A DNA stretch of 64,000 nt from Desulfomonile tiedjei (GCA_016218715.1 JACRDG010000104.1:1-64000), one strand, 5' to 3'. Counted from the stretch's first letter, positions 16,705 through 25,854 are shown. Notes: generated from the sequence alone by a model not told the origin. Numbers and translations: made by a program.

Positions 16705-17450
16705 ATCGTGCGTCTCCCTTCTTTCTATTCGGTGTCCTTGAGAGGACTTATTCCAACCGCCATCGGTATCGGGCAGTCGTGCGTATTCGCCCCGCGGTTC
16801 GCGGGATGAGCAATAACCGGTCGTCCCCTACTAGTATGCGCTTCGTCACGTAAGCCGAGCGATATCTCGCTTCCATTGCCTACGCTGGACCTATCTTCCT
16901 CCAGGACGCATGGCGCCGGCCCGCATATAGGCTACTTCGCAGGCCCCACATCGGCCTCGGATCTCATCTCTCGTGATGCAAGAAGATCGAATGCCCGTCT
17001 GCCTCAAGTCAGGATATTAAGCCACACAAAGCTTGTCAAGAACTTTCTCTCAGATTCTTTAGCAACTAATTGTCCTGCAAGTGGCCGAAGATGCCCGAGC
17101 AAATGCTTAGGAAAACTACTTCATCGCGCACGAGAGTTCATGACCAAGATAGTCGATCTTTTCCTCGGCCATCTTTCGGCAAAGCGTACTGACCAAGCTG
17201 TTGGCAATATCCGCTCCGGGGAGACCGCGCTGGTTTTGAGATAATCTGTTGCCGTTCAGAGGATCTTCATTGTATGGTCACAGGAGAGTTCGACGGCCGG
17301 GCATGGCCTCCCGCTCGGCGCCTCGCCGAAATGCATGTCCGCTTTCTCTGCTGCGGCGCATGCCTGAAGCGACGTTGATTCTCCAACGAGATGGTCGGGA
17401 CCTTATCCGCCATGCTTGGATGTGGCAGAGGTCTCCCTGGGATTGAGCAC
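16705..17450. other. Intergenic region between the cytochrome b gene and the ElyC-like gene
   Basis: 746 bases that should contain divergent promoters. No ORF has family support. One minus-strand frame (17277-17116) reads like protein but lacks a standard start codon. The rest shows stretches of lower GC around 17020-17060 and no clear repeat. Confidence 0.5.
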
Positions 17451-18245
17451 ATGGACTGGGCACTGTTTCTTACGAAGAAAGTCGTGAGCATTCTCGTGTA
17501 TCCGTTGGGGACGGCACTCTTCCTGTGGCTGGTCGGTGCTGTTCGGTGGCTTCTTCGGCCTCGCAGTCGCGCCGGTCTCTTGTTGGTTTGCTGCGGCGCA
17601 TTGTGGTTGCTTGTGATGTCCTTCCCCGTGACCGGCTTCTACCTGCTGCACTCGTTGGAAGTCCGCGCCGGAGCGTACGCTGATCCTGCGGCGTTGCGAA
17701 ACAAGGGGGTGAAGTTCGTCGTGGTATTGGGTGGCGACCTCCGAGGAGGCGACGTTACTGCGGCGGATCGCGTGGCCTACACGTCTCTCGTGCGCCTCAT
17801 GGAAGGGGTGCGGCTGTGGAAAGCGATTCCTGGCGTCAAGCTGGTCCTTTCCGGAGGCACGTACTCATCGGACGTCATGAATTGTGCAGAAGCCATGGCG
17901 ATGATGGCCGGCCAACTGGGAGTGCCTGCCGAGGCTATGATTCTGGAGAGCGGGTCATGGGACACCCAAGACGAGGCTCGCTATCTGAAACCAATTCTCG
18001 GCAAGGAAGCCTTTGCCATGGTCACGACTGCGAGCCATATGCCGCGGGCGGTGATGGCTTTCGTGAGAGCGGGACTCAGGCCGATTCCGGCACCGGCTGA
18101 TTTCGAAACGAAGAGTTTTACCCTTGACTACCGGGCCTTTCTCCCGGAGGCGCGGGGCCTCGTGACCTCTCAAAAGGCTCTGCACGAGTATTTCGGAATG
18201 ATGGCTCTTTTCATGAAGCGATTGGTCGCGGTGAGCGGCTCATAG
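17451..18245 (+). CDS. ElyC/SanA/YdcF family membrane protein (DUF218)
   Basis: 264 residues. Two N-terminal hydrophobic segments (SILVYPLGTALFLWLVGAV and LLLVCCGALWLLVMSF) are followed by the DUF218 domain: VVVLGGDLRGGDVTAADRV, LVLSGGTYSSDVMNCAEAMA, then ILESGSWDTQDEARYL and TTASHMPRAVMAF. ElyC affects undecaprenyl phosphate metabolism and envelope integrity in Escherichia coli; the reaction is unknown. ATG 17451 gives the usual N-terminus directly before the first helix; earlier in-frame starts would add a non-conserved extension. The stop is two bases from the next start. Confidence 0.88.
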   Translation: MDWALFLTKKVVSILVYPLGTALFLWLVGAVRWLLRPRSRAGLLLVCCGALWLLVMSFPVTGFYLLHSLEVRAGAYADPAALRNKGVKFVVVLGGDLRGGDVTAADRVAYTSLVRLMEGVRLWKAIPGVKLVLSGGTYSSDVMNCAEAMAMMAGQLGVPAEAMILESGSWDTQDEARYLKPILGKEAFAMVTTASHMPRAVMAFVRAGLRPIPAPADFETKSFTLDYRAFLPEARGLVTSQKALHEYFGMMALFMKRLVAVSGS

Positions 18246-18247
18246 AG

Positions 18248-18946
18248 ATGCCCAGGTTCGTGCTCTTTGACATTGACGGCACCTTGATTGATCCCGGCGG
18301 CTCAGGAAGGATGGCTCTGAACCGCGCCCTTGAGGACCTCGCAGGCATCAACGACGGGTTCCAGGGGGTCCACTTCGCGGGCAAGACCGACCTGCAAATT
18401 ATCAGGGAAACATTGGCAAAGCATGGTATGAGATTCAACCGGGCGCTCGGGGCCGAATTCCGCTCCCTCTACGAGGACCACCTGCGTCGAATCGTTTCCC
18501 AAGGGCTCGGTCAGGTCAAGCCAGGAGTTTGCACCCTGCTGGAGGCGCTTCAGACCGATTCGGAGTTCTATCTGGGACTCCTGACCGGAAACACCGAGGA
18601 AGGTGCGAGAATCAAGTTGGAGCCCTTTTCCTTGAACCAGTACTTTCCGGTGGGAGCATTCGGAAGCGATGAAGAAGACAGAAACCGTCTTCTTCCGTTT
18701 GCCGTACGCCGGTTGGCGCACACGACGGGCATTTCTATTGACTTTGCCGACTGCGTGGTTGTGGGCGACACGCCCAAGGACGTTGAATGCGCCAAGGTGC
18801 ATGGTGCTCATTCCATTGCCGTGGCAACAGGCCCGTACGGCCTGCCCGCTCTGGCAGAGACTCAAGCCGATCTGATCCTCGATGACCTTGCTGATGCCGC
18901 ACGTATCTTGTCATGGCTCAGAAGAGATCTGCGCCCTGCTCAATAG
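18248..18946 (+). CDS. HAD-superfamily phosphatase (phosphoglycolate phosphatase-like)
   Basis: 232 residues with all HAD motifs: FDIDGTLIDPGG (nucleophile and acid/base Asp), LLTGNTEEGA (motif II Thr), a Lys in motif III and VVGDTPKDVECAKVHG (motif IV Asp pair). The helical cap lies between residues 18 and 85 (subclass I). Substrate is unknown; phosphoglycolate or pyrophosphate are common for this type. It overlaps closely with the ElyC-like gene in one transcription unit and is followed by a GC-rich stem-loop. Confidence 0.88.
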   Translation: MPRFVLFDIDGTLIDPGGSGRMALNRALEDLAGINDGFQGVHFAGKTDLQIIRETLAKHGMRFNRALGAEFRSLYEDHLRRIVSQGLGQVKPGVCTLLEALQTDSEFYLGLLTGNTEEGARIKLEPFSLNQYFPVGAFGSDEEDRNRLLPFAVRRLAHTTGISIDFADCVVVGDTPKDVECAKVHGAHSIAVATGPYGLPALAETQADLILDDLADAARILSWLRRDLRPAQ

Positions 18947-19047
18947 CCGTGATTCCTTGTCTTTACGCCGCCGGCGCTCGGCCCAAGGAGTGAATCTGTT
19001 GACCGGTCGCACACTCGCAGGACGTAGGCGGGGTCCAATTTGTGACA

Positions 19048-19066
19048 GGCCCCGAGCCGCGGGGCC
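19048..19066. terminator. GC-rich stem-loop between convergent genes
   Basis: GGCCCCG and CGGGGCC form a 7-bp stem with a 5-base loop, in the 163-base gap between the HAD phosphatase (plus) and the twin-CX3C gene (minus). No T-run on either strand. Confidence 0.45.
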
Positions 19067-19109
19067 ATGGTCGGGCAACCCGTAGGAGCGAGGGAACGAC
19101 CGTGCGGAG

Positions 19110-19463
19110 CTACTGACCGCGCTGCAAGTCGTCCATGTTCTTGTCAAACTCTTTCCAGAACCTGTCGTTGCAATTCTGAATGCACTGAGCGTAGGCATAG
19201 TACATCCCGCTGTCCCCGCCGCGCCACTGAAGGGAAGCATCGCTGCGGGAGTAAGGGTCTACCCCGAAGCGCGACCGGCACTCCTGCTGGCAGGCTGCCA
19301 GGTCAGGGCCGGTCCCGCTCTGTGCAGGAATCATCAGCGGGTCCTCGTCGGCGCACACGGTCCCTTGGATCCCACCCGCGGCTGACGACCAGCCCCCGTA
19401 CCAAACCACGAGGGCCATTACCAACAGTGCGGATATTGCTGTGGCCCAATGTTTGCGTTTCAT
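19110..19463 (-). CDS. Small secreted protein with twin CX3C motifs
   Basis: 117 residues: a signal peptide (KHWATAISALLVMALVVWYG, cut near SSA-A or SAAG) and a mature part of about 90 residues with Cys37 plus two CX3C pairs, Cys58/62 (ACQQEC) and Cys94/98 (CIQNC). Both pairs sit in charged, probably helical segments, so the mature protein could be a disulfide-locked helical hairpin. GAGGAGGG eight bases before ATG 19463 fixes the start. I do not recognise a family. It is monocistronic and convergent with the phosphatase gene. Confidence 0.65.
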   Translation of the reverse strand: MKRKHWATAISALLVMALVVWYGGWSSAAGGIQGTVCADEDPLMIPAQSGTGPDLAACQQECRSRFGVDPYSRSDASLQWRGGDSGMYYAYAQCIQNCNDRFWKEFDKNMDDLQRGQ

Positions 19464-20401
19464 AGGTGTCCCTCCTCTTTCGGTTCCTGAGCGGTCGGAA
19501 CAACTTTCGTGCGACATCATACGCCCGCTCACGCGATGCTGCCGGTTCTCTTGGACAAGCGCGATCTCGCCGGGGATCGGCCGTCCCGCCAGCCTAGGAT
19601 CTCTTCGGGTGAAGGACAGGAACTTTCGATCGTCCAGACACCACACCCGAACTGTGTTATATATTTGGATGCATCATAATGCATTTGGTTCTTACAAAAA
19701 AAGTCTTCTTCGTTCTGCGAGGGAAGCGCGCGATGGAACCCTGACCGTTCTGTCGGTGACCCAGGAGCCTGTCGCGTAGCCCCACACACCGGACATATGA
19801 TGGCATATCGGCGCATGACCGCACACTCTGCTTCGGTCGGGAGGCTCCTATGAGGCTGACATACTAAGCTTTTCAGGTGGCGCCATTGACGAAGCTCTGT
19901 CGCAATCGACACCATCGTGCCACGATTTCTGGAAAGCATTGCGTTACGCAACAGCCTCAACGTCCGGAGCATGCGGCGGCGTTTCGCGATCGGGCATCCA
20001 GTTCGAGAACCCGGTTGAGGGCCTTGCGGCACGACTATGCCACTTGACATTCACTCTGGACAGGGTAAGACTACGACACGGCTACGCTGTTTCGGTCGGC
20101 CAAGGCTGAGGACTTCACAGACGCTTCAGAGGCAGAGGCGCTGAATTCAGTGGGCTCGTGAGGCGCCGGAACGATCGGCCCGCAGGGAAAGGCCGATTCG
20201 TGGGCTACGAGGCTGTTGAGAACAGCATTCGCTTGCGCGGTAGGCTGCGCGCCGTGCGCCGAATCGGGCTATGATCGAAAGAACCGCTGGGGCGCCGCTG
20301 ACGAACCTCGTTGAAGCGAGTTGCGACTCGTGCAGCGAGAACTCTTTGTTGTTTCCCTCCCGGGTAGAGCGGGTAGAGAAGGGAAAGGAAGGTCCTGCAC
20401 C
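19464..20401. other. Long intergenic region upstream of the acyl-CoA synthetase gene
   Basis: 938 bases with one possible small gene (19529-19816, minus) and an AT-rich stretch near 19650-19710 that contrasts with the GC-rich surroundings and could carry a promoter. The last part should hold the acs promoter and leader; the ribosome binding site GGAAGG lies before 20402. No RNA gene was recognised. Confidence 0.5.
19529..19816 (-). CDS. Possible small cysteine-containing protein
   Basis: 95-residue candidate starting MRRYAIICPVCGATRQ, with a CPVC pair, a later Cys in DFFCKNQMHYDASKY and the segment ITQFGCGVWTI. The first 75 residues have a protein-like composition and a zinc-ribbon-like CxxC start; the tail is Arg/Ser-rich. 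It lies upstream of the twin-CX3C gene on the same strand, 65 bases away. The ribosome binding site is weak, and the frame extends further upstream without a better start. No family is recognised, so this is a tentative call. Confidence 0.35.
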   Translation of the reverse strand: MRRYAIICPVCGATRQAPGSPTERSGFHRALPSQNEEDFFCKNQMHYDASKYITQFGCGVWTIESSCPSPEEILGWRDGRSPARSRLSKRTGSIA

Positions 20402-22369
20402 ATGGATAAGCCCCCTGAGCGGTACGACGCCCATTTGACGGATTTCAAAGGCATAGCATACATCGAGGGCATCGACAGGTATCAGGATCTCTACACCCGA
20501 TCGATCGAGGATGTCGAAGGCTTCTGGGCAGAACAGGCCAGGGAATACCTTTCCTGGGAGAAGGAGTGGGACTCCGTTCTCCACTACGATTTCGAGGCGG
20601 GAAACGTCGAATGGTTCCGGGGGGCCGTTTTGAATGCGAGTTTCAACTGCCTGGACCGGCACCTTGGCAAAGGCGACAACCGGGTCGCCTATTACTGGGA
20701 GGGGGACGACCCTGCCGAATCGCGGCAGGTTACGTTCCGGGAACTGTATCGGCAAGTGAATCGTTTTGCCGGTGTACTGAAAAGCCGAGGGGTGCGCAAA
20801 GGGGACCGGGTAGTCATCTACCTGCCGATGATCGTTGAGCTTCCGGTAGCGATGCTGGCCTGCGCCAGGATTGGTGCGGTTCACTGCGTGGTATTCTCGG
20901 GATTCGGGAGCGAATACCTCACTGACCGCATCCGAGATTCCAGGGCGCGTACGGTGGTGACCGCGGACGGGTCGTCTCGGGGTGGATCGATAATTCGTTT
21001 GAAGGAAAACGTGGACCATGCGGTTCAGAGGTGCCCGGATGTCGATACCGTGATCGTCTTTGACCGATGTGGTCTGAAACCTGCTCTTGACGGCCGGCGA
21101 GAGATATGGTGGCACGAGGCTGTCGCTCAACCATCTATCCCGGACCACGTCGCTCCGGAACCTATGGAAGCCGAAGACCCTCTTTTTCTGCTCTACACGA
21201 GCAGCAGTACCGGAAGACCTCTCGGTTTGGTTCATACACACGGCGGCTATCTTCTCTACGCGGCAATGACGACTCATCTGAGCTTCGACCTGAAGCCGCA
21301 CGAGACGTTCTGGTCCACCCCCGACGTAGGGTGGATCACGGGTCACACTTATGGCGTATACGGTCCCCTCCTCAACGGGCTTACCAGCGTACTGTTCGAG
21401 GGGGTGCCGAGGTACCCGGATTTCGATCGCTATTGGTCGATCGTGGCCAAGTATCGAGTGAACAAGTTCTATACCGCTCCAACGGTGATTCGGTTGCTTG
21501 CTCAGCACGGGACCGAGAACGTGACCAAACACGACACCTCTTCGCTCAAGCTGCTCGGCAGCGTCGGCCAACCCATCGATCCGGAGGCGTGGATGTGGTA
21601 CCACCAGTACCCCGGCCGCGGCGTTTGCCCGATCATCGACACGTGGTGGCAGACGGAGTCGGGGGGGCACATGATTACGCCGTTGCCCGGCGTCGCGGCA
21701 ATCAAGCCCGGATCGTGTTCCTTTCCTTTCATGGGGGTCGACCCGGTTCTGATCGATCCCGACACCGGAGATGAGGTGAGATTTCCCAACCAGGAAGGAG
21801 CGCTCTTCATACGAAAACCCTGGCCCGGGATGGCTCGGACTGCCTTTGAAGATCACGAGAGATTCCGGGAAACATACTTTGCCCGGTTCCCCGGCCTATT
21901 CTTCACCGGTGACGCTGCAAAGAGGGACGAAGACGGTTACTACTGGATCACCGGGCGCATCGATGAGGTCATCAACGTTTCGGGGTACCGAATGGGACCC
22001 GCAGAAGTGGAGGCCGCTCTGGTACTTCATCCTCAGGTCACCGAGTCGGCCGTGGTAGGATTCCCCCATCGTTTAAAAGGTCAGGGGATCTACGCCTTCG
22101 TAACCCTGGCAGCGGGCAGCTCGAAGTCGGACAAGATTCGAAAAGAACTTATTGACTTGGTCCGCACCAAAATCGGCCCCATCGCTACCCCCGAGGCTAT
22201 CCAATGGGCGGACGGGTTGCCCAAGACTCGCAGTGGAAAGGTGCTCAGACAGCTCCTGCAAAAGATCGCGGCAGGGAACTTTGACAACCTCGGCGACACC
22301 TCAATTATCTCAGAACCCGCGATTATCGAGAACTTGATAAGAGAGCGGATGGGAATCGATGCCTCCTGA
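20402..22369 (+). CDS. acs: Acetyl-CoA synthetase-like AMP-forming acyl-CoA synthetase
   Basis: 655 residues, full Acs length. Acs landmarks are present: DVGWITGHTYGVYGPL, TWWQTESGGHMITP (including the Trp that limits chain length), FTGDAAKRDEDGYYWITGR, DEVINVSGYRMGPAEVE and the adenylation lysine in PKTRSGKVLR. The A3 P-loop at 266-275 reads TSSSTGRPLG where Acs normally has TSGSTGKPKG, so a Gly and a Lys are replaced. The enzyme would activate acetate or a close short-chain acid to the CoA thioester, but this substitution could lower or alter adenylation. ATG 20402 has GGAAGG upstream; the open frame continues 27 codons further 5'. Single gene. Confidence 0.85.
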   Translation: MDKPPERYDAHLTDFKGIAYIEGIDRYQDLYTRSIEDVEGFWAEQAREYLSWEKEWDSVLHYDFEAGNVEWFRGAVLNASFNCLDRHLGKGDNRVAYYWEGDDPAESRQVTFRELYRQVNRFAGVLKSRGVRKGDRVVIYLPMIVELPVAMLACARIGAVHCVVFSGFGSEYLTDRIRDSRARTVVTADGSSRGGSIIRLKENVDHAVQRCPDVDTVIVFDRCGLKPALDGRREIWWHEAVAQPSIPDHVAPEPMEAEDPLFLLYTSSSTGRPLGLVHTHGGYLLYAAMTTHLSFDLKPHETFWSTPDVGWITGHTYGVYGPLLNGLTSVLFEGVPRYPDFDRYWSIVAKYRVNKFYTAPTVIRLLAQHGTENVTKHDTSSLKLLGSVGQPIDPEAWMWYHQYPGRGVCPIIDTWWQTESGGHMITPLPGVAAIKPGSCSFPFMGVDPVLIDPDTGDEVRFPNQEGALFIRKPWPGMARTAFEDHERFRETYFARFPGLFFTGDAAKRDEDGYYWITGRIDEVINVSGYRMGPAEVEAALVLHPQVTESAVVGFPHRLKGQGIYAFVTLAAGSSKSDKIRKELIDLVRTKIGPIATPEAIQWADGLPKTRSGKVLRQLLQKIAAGNFDNLGDTSIISEPAIIENLIRERMGIDAS

Positions 22370-23019
22370 GACCTCCGTTAAGGTCCCGGTAGGGGTTTTC
22401 CCCTGGGGAGGCCTGTTGCGGCACGACCCATGCCAAACACAGGCGAGTACGAGCGGGCTATCTTTCCGGCCGCACTTTTACTTGACGCCGTGGCACGTTT
22501 TTCTTCCGCCGTTACAGACGGCCGGACAGCCACTGCGCATGGTTTCCGGGCGTCACACTCTCCGCGGACGGTTCCCGCGTCCCCATCGTTCTTCTTGACC
22601 CGTGCCACTCCGTTCCTTATCATAGGGATCAAGTACTGGTTGAGACCCTTCTCACTTTTCCGCCATTGAATCAGATCAACCGGTACAGGCATGACGGGCC
22701 GATTATTGTGGCTCGAACGCCGGTGGAAACGTGCAATGAGCCATAGTCGGGCCTCGTCCACGAGGGCATGTGAGCGAATGTGACTTCCGAGTCTGTGGGC
22801 CGTCGCGCTTGTAATGTTGCGCTTTTCCCTTCTGCCGGGTCGCCCGTGGAGGCAGTGCCCTGCAGGAACGCCCGCCGCCTATCAACGGTCGTGAGCAATC
22901 GCCGGCAATAAATTACTGTCTCGTGGTGACGCGCGCCTTTTCTGTGCCCGAATTACCGTTTCGTTTGAGAAGGGCTTGTCGCGATTAGTTCCGCAGACAG
23001 GCCGACCAGAAGGATAGAA
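22370..23019. other. Intergenic region between the synthetase and sugar dehydratase genes
   Basis: 650 bases without a supported gene. A short plus frame at 22430-22669 begins in a protein-like way (MPNTGEYERAIF) but lacks a ribosome binding site and becomes Arg/Ser-rich. The last bases include AGAAGG ahead of the next gene. Confidence 0.5.
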
Positions 23020-25029
23020 ATGCCGGGAACCGAATGGAAACCTGCCGACGAGGGTTGGCTCCCAAAGCTCGAGCAAGTCGTCAAAGCGGCCGCACCGTAC
23101 ATTCGCTTGAATCACGTCCTCCTTATAGCGGTCTTCGTGCTGGCAGGGGTCAGCTTTTGGATCTCCTATGAACTCCGCTTCGATTTTCGCGTCCCGAGGG
23201 TCTTCGCGGATCAACGTTTGCTCTTCCTTCCGTACGTGGCGTTTCTCAAGCTGTCTATATTCTATATCCTTCGGGGCCACTCCGCGAACTGGAAATACTT
23301 CGGCCTGCGAGACATCCCACGGTTGCTGTTCCATGGTGCGGCGAGCAGCCTGGCGGTTTTCCTTATGTCGGCTCTCTCCGATGATCTCTGGATTCCACGA
23401 GGAGTCATCGTTATTGACTGCCTGACGAGCACCATGCTGATCGGTGGCGCTCACGTGACCATGAGGCTCTTTCGGGAGACGCTTCGCGACCTCTTTCGCA
23501 ACGGCAAGTCACCCGGGCGCAAAGATGCGGTAGTGCTGGGTGCCGGCGACGCGGGTGAAATGATTGTCCGAGAGATACTCCGCAATCACAATTATGGGGT
23601 GCGGGTCCGGGCCTTTTTCGACGACGATCGTCGCAAACAAGGCCTGTCCATCCACGGAATCAGAGTGGAAGGAGGAATAGACGATGTCCCGTTCTACGTC
23701 CAGCACAATCCCGTGCAGATGGCCATCATAGCAATCCCTTCCGCGACGAACGCTCAGATGCGCAGCTTTTACAGCATCTTGAAAGATCTGAACCTCTCGG
23801 TGAAGACCCTCCCCTCGCTTCACGAAATGATGGAAGGGTTCTCTCAACTGCCTCAGCTCAGGGAGATCAACATTACCGACCTACTCGGGCGGGAAGAGGT
23901 GCGTATCGACACCGAACAGGTGAGGAACCTGATCCGGGACAGAGTGGTCCTGGTCACCGGGGCCGGCGGGAGCATCGGATCGGAACTCTGTCGACAGGTC
24001 CTCAAGCGGGGTCCGAAGCAACTCCTCCTGATGGAACGATCGGAGAACAATCTCTTTCACGTTCACAGGCAACTTTCGGCATTGAGCGTCAACGTTCCCG
24101 TTGTACCGCTGTTATGCGACGTAACTGACGCCGCCCGCGTGGACCACGAGTTCCTCAAGTTCAGACCTGACCTGGTCTTCCATGCTGCAGCTCACAAGCA
24201 TGTCCCCTTGCAGGAGATCAACGCCGCTGAGTGCTTCAGGAACAACATTCACGGCATTCAAACACTTGCGAGGGCCGCGGACAGATTCGGAGTGGACCGG
24301 TTCCTGCTCATTTCCACGGACAAGGCGGTGAATCCCACCAGTGTGATGGGTGCGACCAAAAGGGCATGCGAGATTTACTGTCAAGCCTTCGCTCAGGTAA
24401 GTGCTACGAAGTTCCTGTCGGTACGCTTTGGGAACGTGCTTGCATCTGAGGGGAGCGTCATTCCGATATTTCTGGAACAGATCGAGAAGGGCGGACCCGT
24501 CACCGTCACCCATCCGGAGATGCGGCGATATTTCATGACCATTCCGGAAGCGGTGACCCTGGTTCTTCAGGCCACCGCCCTGGGAGAATCGGGCCAAATC
24601 ATGATGCTGGACATGGGCAAGCCGATGAAAATCGTCGACCTCGTGCAGCAGCTTATCCAACTTGCCGGAAGACAACCGGCAGAAATTCCGATTGACTTCA
24701 TCGGCCCGAGGCCGGGGGAGAAGCTCTTTGAGGAACTGAGCTGCGACAGCGAGGTATGCGTTCAAACCGCGCACGAAAAGATTAAGGTCTTCAATCAAGA
24801 CGGCAAGGTCCCGAAAGATCCCCTCGGCACCATCAACGCAGCCGTCGACTCACTACGTCCGGACACCTCAAATCAGGAAGTTCGGCAGAAGTTGAAGGCC
24901 GTTGTGCCCGAATATGAGATAAGTAGCGAGGCGCTCAGCCCTGAAGAAACGTCCGGCGTAATCCCGCGACATCTGCTCGGTACCATGGGAACCAGTACGC
25001 TTGCGCTGTCAAACAAGAGAAATGCTTGA
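23020..25029 (+). CDS. Membrane-anchored nucleotide-sugar 4,6-dehydratase (FlaA1/CapD/WbpM type)
   Basis: 669 residues. Hydrophobic N-terminal segments (around 28-50, 65-90 and 110-145) are followed by a CoA-binding-like Rossmann region with GAGDAGEMIVREIL and then a short-chain dehydrogenase/epimerase domain from about residue 305 (VLVTGAGGSIGSELCRQVL). The catalytic area reads LLISTDKAVNPTSVMGATKR, where the family has a Met-Lys pair in place of the usual Tyr-x-x-x-Lys. These enzymes convert UDP-GlcNAc to a 4-keto-6-deoxy sugar for surface polysaccharide or glycan synthesis. It stands alone and converges on ispD. Confidence 0.92.
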   Translation: MPGTEWKPADEGWLPKLEQVVKAAAPYIRLNHVLLIAVFVLAGVSFWISYELRFDFRVPRVFADQRLLFLPYVAFLKLSIFYILRGHSANWKYFGLRDIPRLLFHGAASSLAVFLMSALSDDLWIPRGVIVIDCLTSTMLIGGAHVTMRLFRETLRDLFRNGKSPGRKDAVVLGAGDAGEMIVREILRNHNYGVRVRAFFDDDRRKQGLSIHGIRVEGGIDDVPFYVQHNPVQMAIIAIPSATNAQMRSFYSILKDLNLSVKTLPSLHEMMEGFSQLPQLREINITDLLGREEVRIDTEQVRNLIRDRVVLVTGAGGSIGSELCRQVLKRGPKQLLLMERSENNLFHVHRQLSALSVNVPVVPLLCDVTDAARVDHEFLKFRPDLVFHAAAHKHVPLQEINAAECFRNNIHGIQTLARAADRFGVDRFLLISTDKAVNPTSVMGATKRACEIYCQAFAQVSATKFLSVRFGNVLASEGSVIPIFLEQIEKGGPVTVTHPEMRRYFMTIPEAVTLVLQATALGESGQIMMLDMGKPMKIVDLVQQLIQLAGRQPAEIPIDFIGPRPGEKLFEELSCDSEVCVQTAHEKIKVFNQDGKVPKDPLGTINAAVDSLRPDTSNQEVRQKLKAVVPEYEISSEALSPEETSGVIPRHLLGTMGTSTLALSNKRNA

Positions 25030-25061
25030 AGACTGTTCGACCCTCGCCAAGGGGAATTGCT

Positions 25062-25089
25062 CGGGGGCCGAGGTCGGGAGCCTCCCCCG
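25062..25089. terminator. Bulged stem-loop between convergent genes
   Basis: CGGGGGCCGAGG and CCTCCCCCG pair with an internal bulge around a 7-base loop, in the 63-base gap between the sugar dehydratase (plus) and ispD (minus). No T-run. Confidence 0.4.
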
Positions 25090-25092
25090 TCA

Positions 25093-25854
25093 TCATTTCG
25101 AGGGACCGCGCGCGTCCGGCTGAATGACCACGGGACGGCTCTCCCGGTCCTCGTCACGTGCCGGTGAATCGAGACCGGCCGTAGCACCAAGCCAGAATCT
25201 TGCCACAGCCAGATCCGCGGGCGTGGTGATCTTGATGTTTTCTTCGGTGTCTTCCACGATTTCCACTTCGTGCCCGAGCCGTTCCACCAGCGCCGCATCA
25301 TCGGTGCCCCGGAAGCCTTCGCTCAGGGCTCTTCGGTGAGCATCCCATATGAGCGCGGTGCGGAAAGCCTGAGGGGTGCGGGCCAGCCAGAGGTCCGAAC
25401 GAGGAATCGTTTCCAGGTGGGCCCCGATCCGTTTCTTGACCGTCTCTCGAACGGGGATTCCGGCAGCAGCCGCTCCTACCTGTTCGGCCGCCTGTATGGT
25501 TCGGGTAATGACCTCCGGAGAGACCAGCGGGCGAACTCCGTCGTGGATGGCAACCAAATCGGTGTGCGTCAGTCTCTCCAGTCCATGGTACACCGATGCC
25601 TGACGGTCGGCCCCGCCGGCAACCACCTCCGCCACTTTGCGCAGGTTGTGCCGAACGACGATTTCCTTGAGACAGAATTCCTCGTCTCCGGGCGGCACAG
25701 TGACCACAATGGTGTCGACGAGTGGGTGCGCTTGAAAGATGAGAAGGGTTCTGGCAAGCACCGGCAAGCCGTTCAGATCGAGGTATTGCTTCGGGAAACG
25801 GCTCCCCATCCTGGTTCCGTGCCCGCCTGCGGTGACAAGGGCTGCTCGGATCAT
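25093..25854 (-). CDS. ispD: 2-C-methyl-D-erythritol 4-phosphate cytidylyltransferase
   Basis: 253 residues. The nucleotidyltransferase start ALVTAGGHGTRMGSRFPKQYLDLNG holds the CTP-binding glycines, Arg and Lys; later AGGADRQASVYHGL, IHDGVRPLVSPE and GTDDAALVERLGHEVEIVE with the final Lys in NIKITTPADL complete the IspD pattern. It makes CDP-methylerythritol in the non-mevalonate isoprenoid pathway. The first motif reads AGG where most IspD have AAG. An extra C-terminal tail of about 25 residues (SPARDEDRESRPVV) is not conserved. It is divergent from the polyprenyl synthase gene, which uses the pathway's products. Confidence 0.92.
   Translation of the reverse strand: MIRAALVTAGGHGTRMGSRFPKQYLDLNGLPVLARTLLIFQAHPLVDTIVVTVPPGDEEFCLKEIVVRHNLRKVAEVVAGGADRQASVYHGLERLTHTDLVAIHDGVRPLVSPEVITRTIQAAEQVGAAAAGIPVRETVKKRIGAHLETIPRSDLWLARTPQAFRTALIWDAHRRALSEGFRGTDDAALVERLGHEVEIVEDTEENIKITTPADLAVARFWLGATAGLDSPARDEDRESRPVVIQPDARGPSK

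Noticed and set aside
16876-17244. 122-codon plus-strand ORF in the ElyC upstream region
   Set aside because: No ribosome binding site, Arg/Ser-rich composition and no family likeness.
20147-21856. 569-codon minus-strand ORF
   Set aside because: Antisense to the acyl-CoA synthetase gene; composition is Arg/His/Pro-rich without domains.
22430-22669. 79-codon plus-strand ORF after the synthetase gene
   Set aside because: Begins plausibly but has no ribosome binding site and becomes low-complexity Arg/Ser/Pro.
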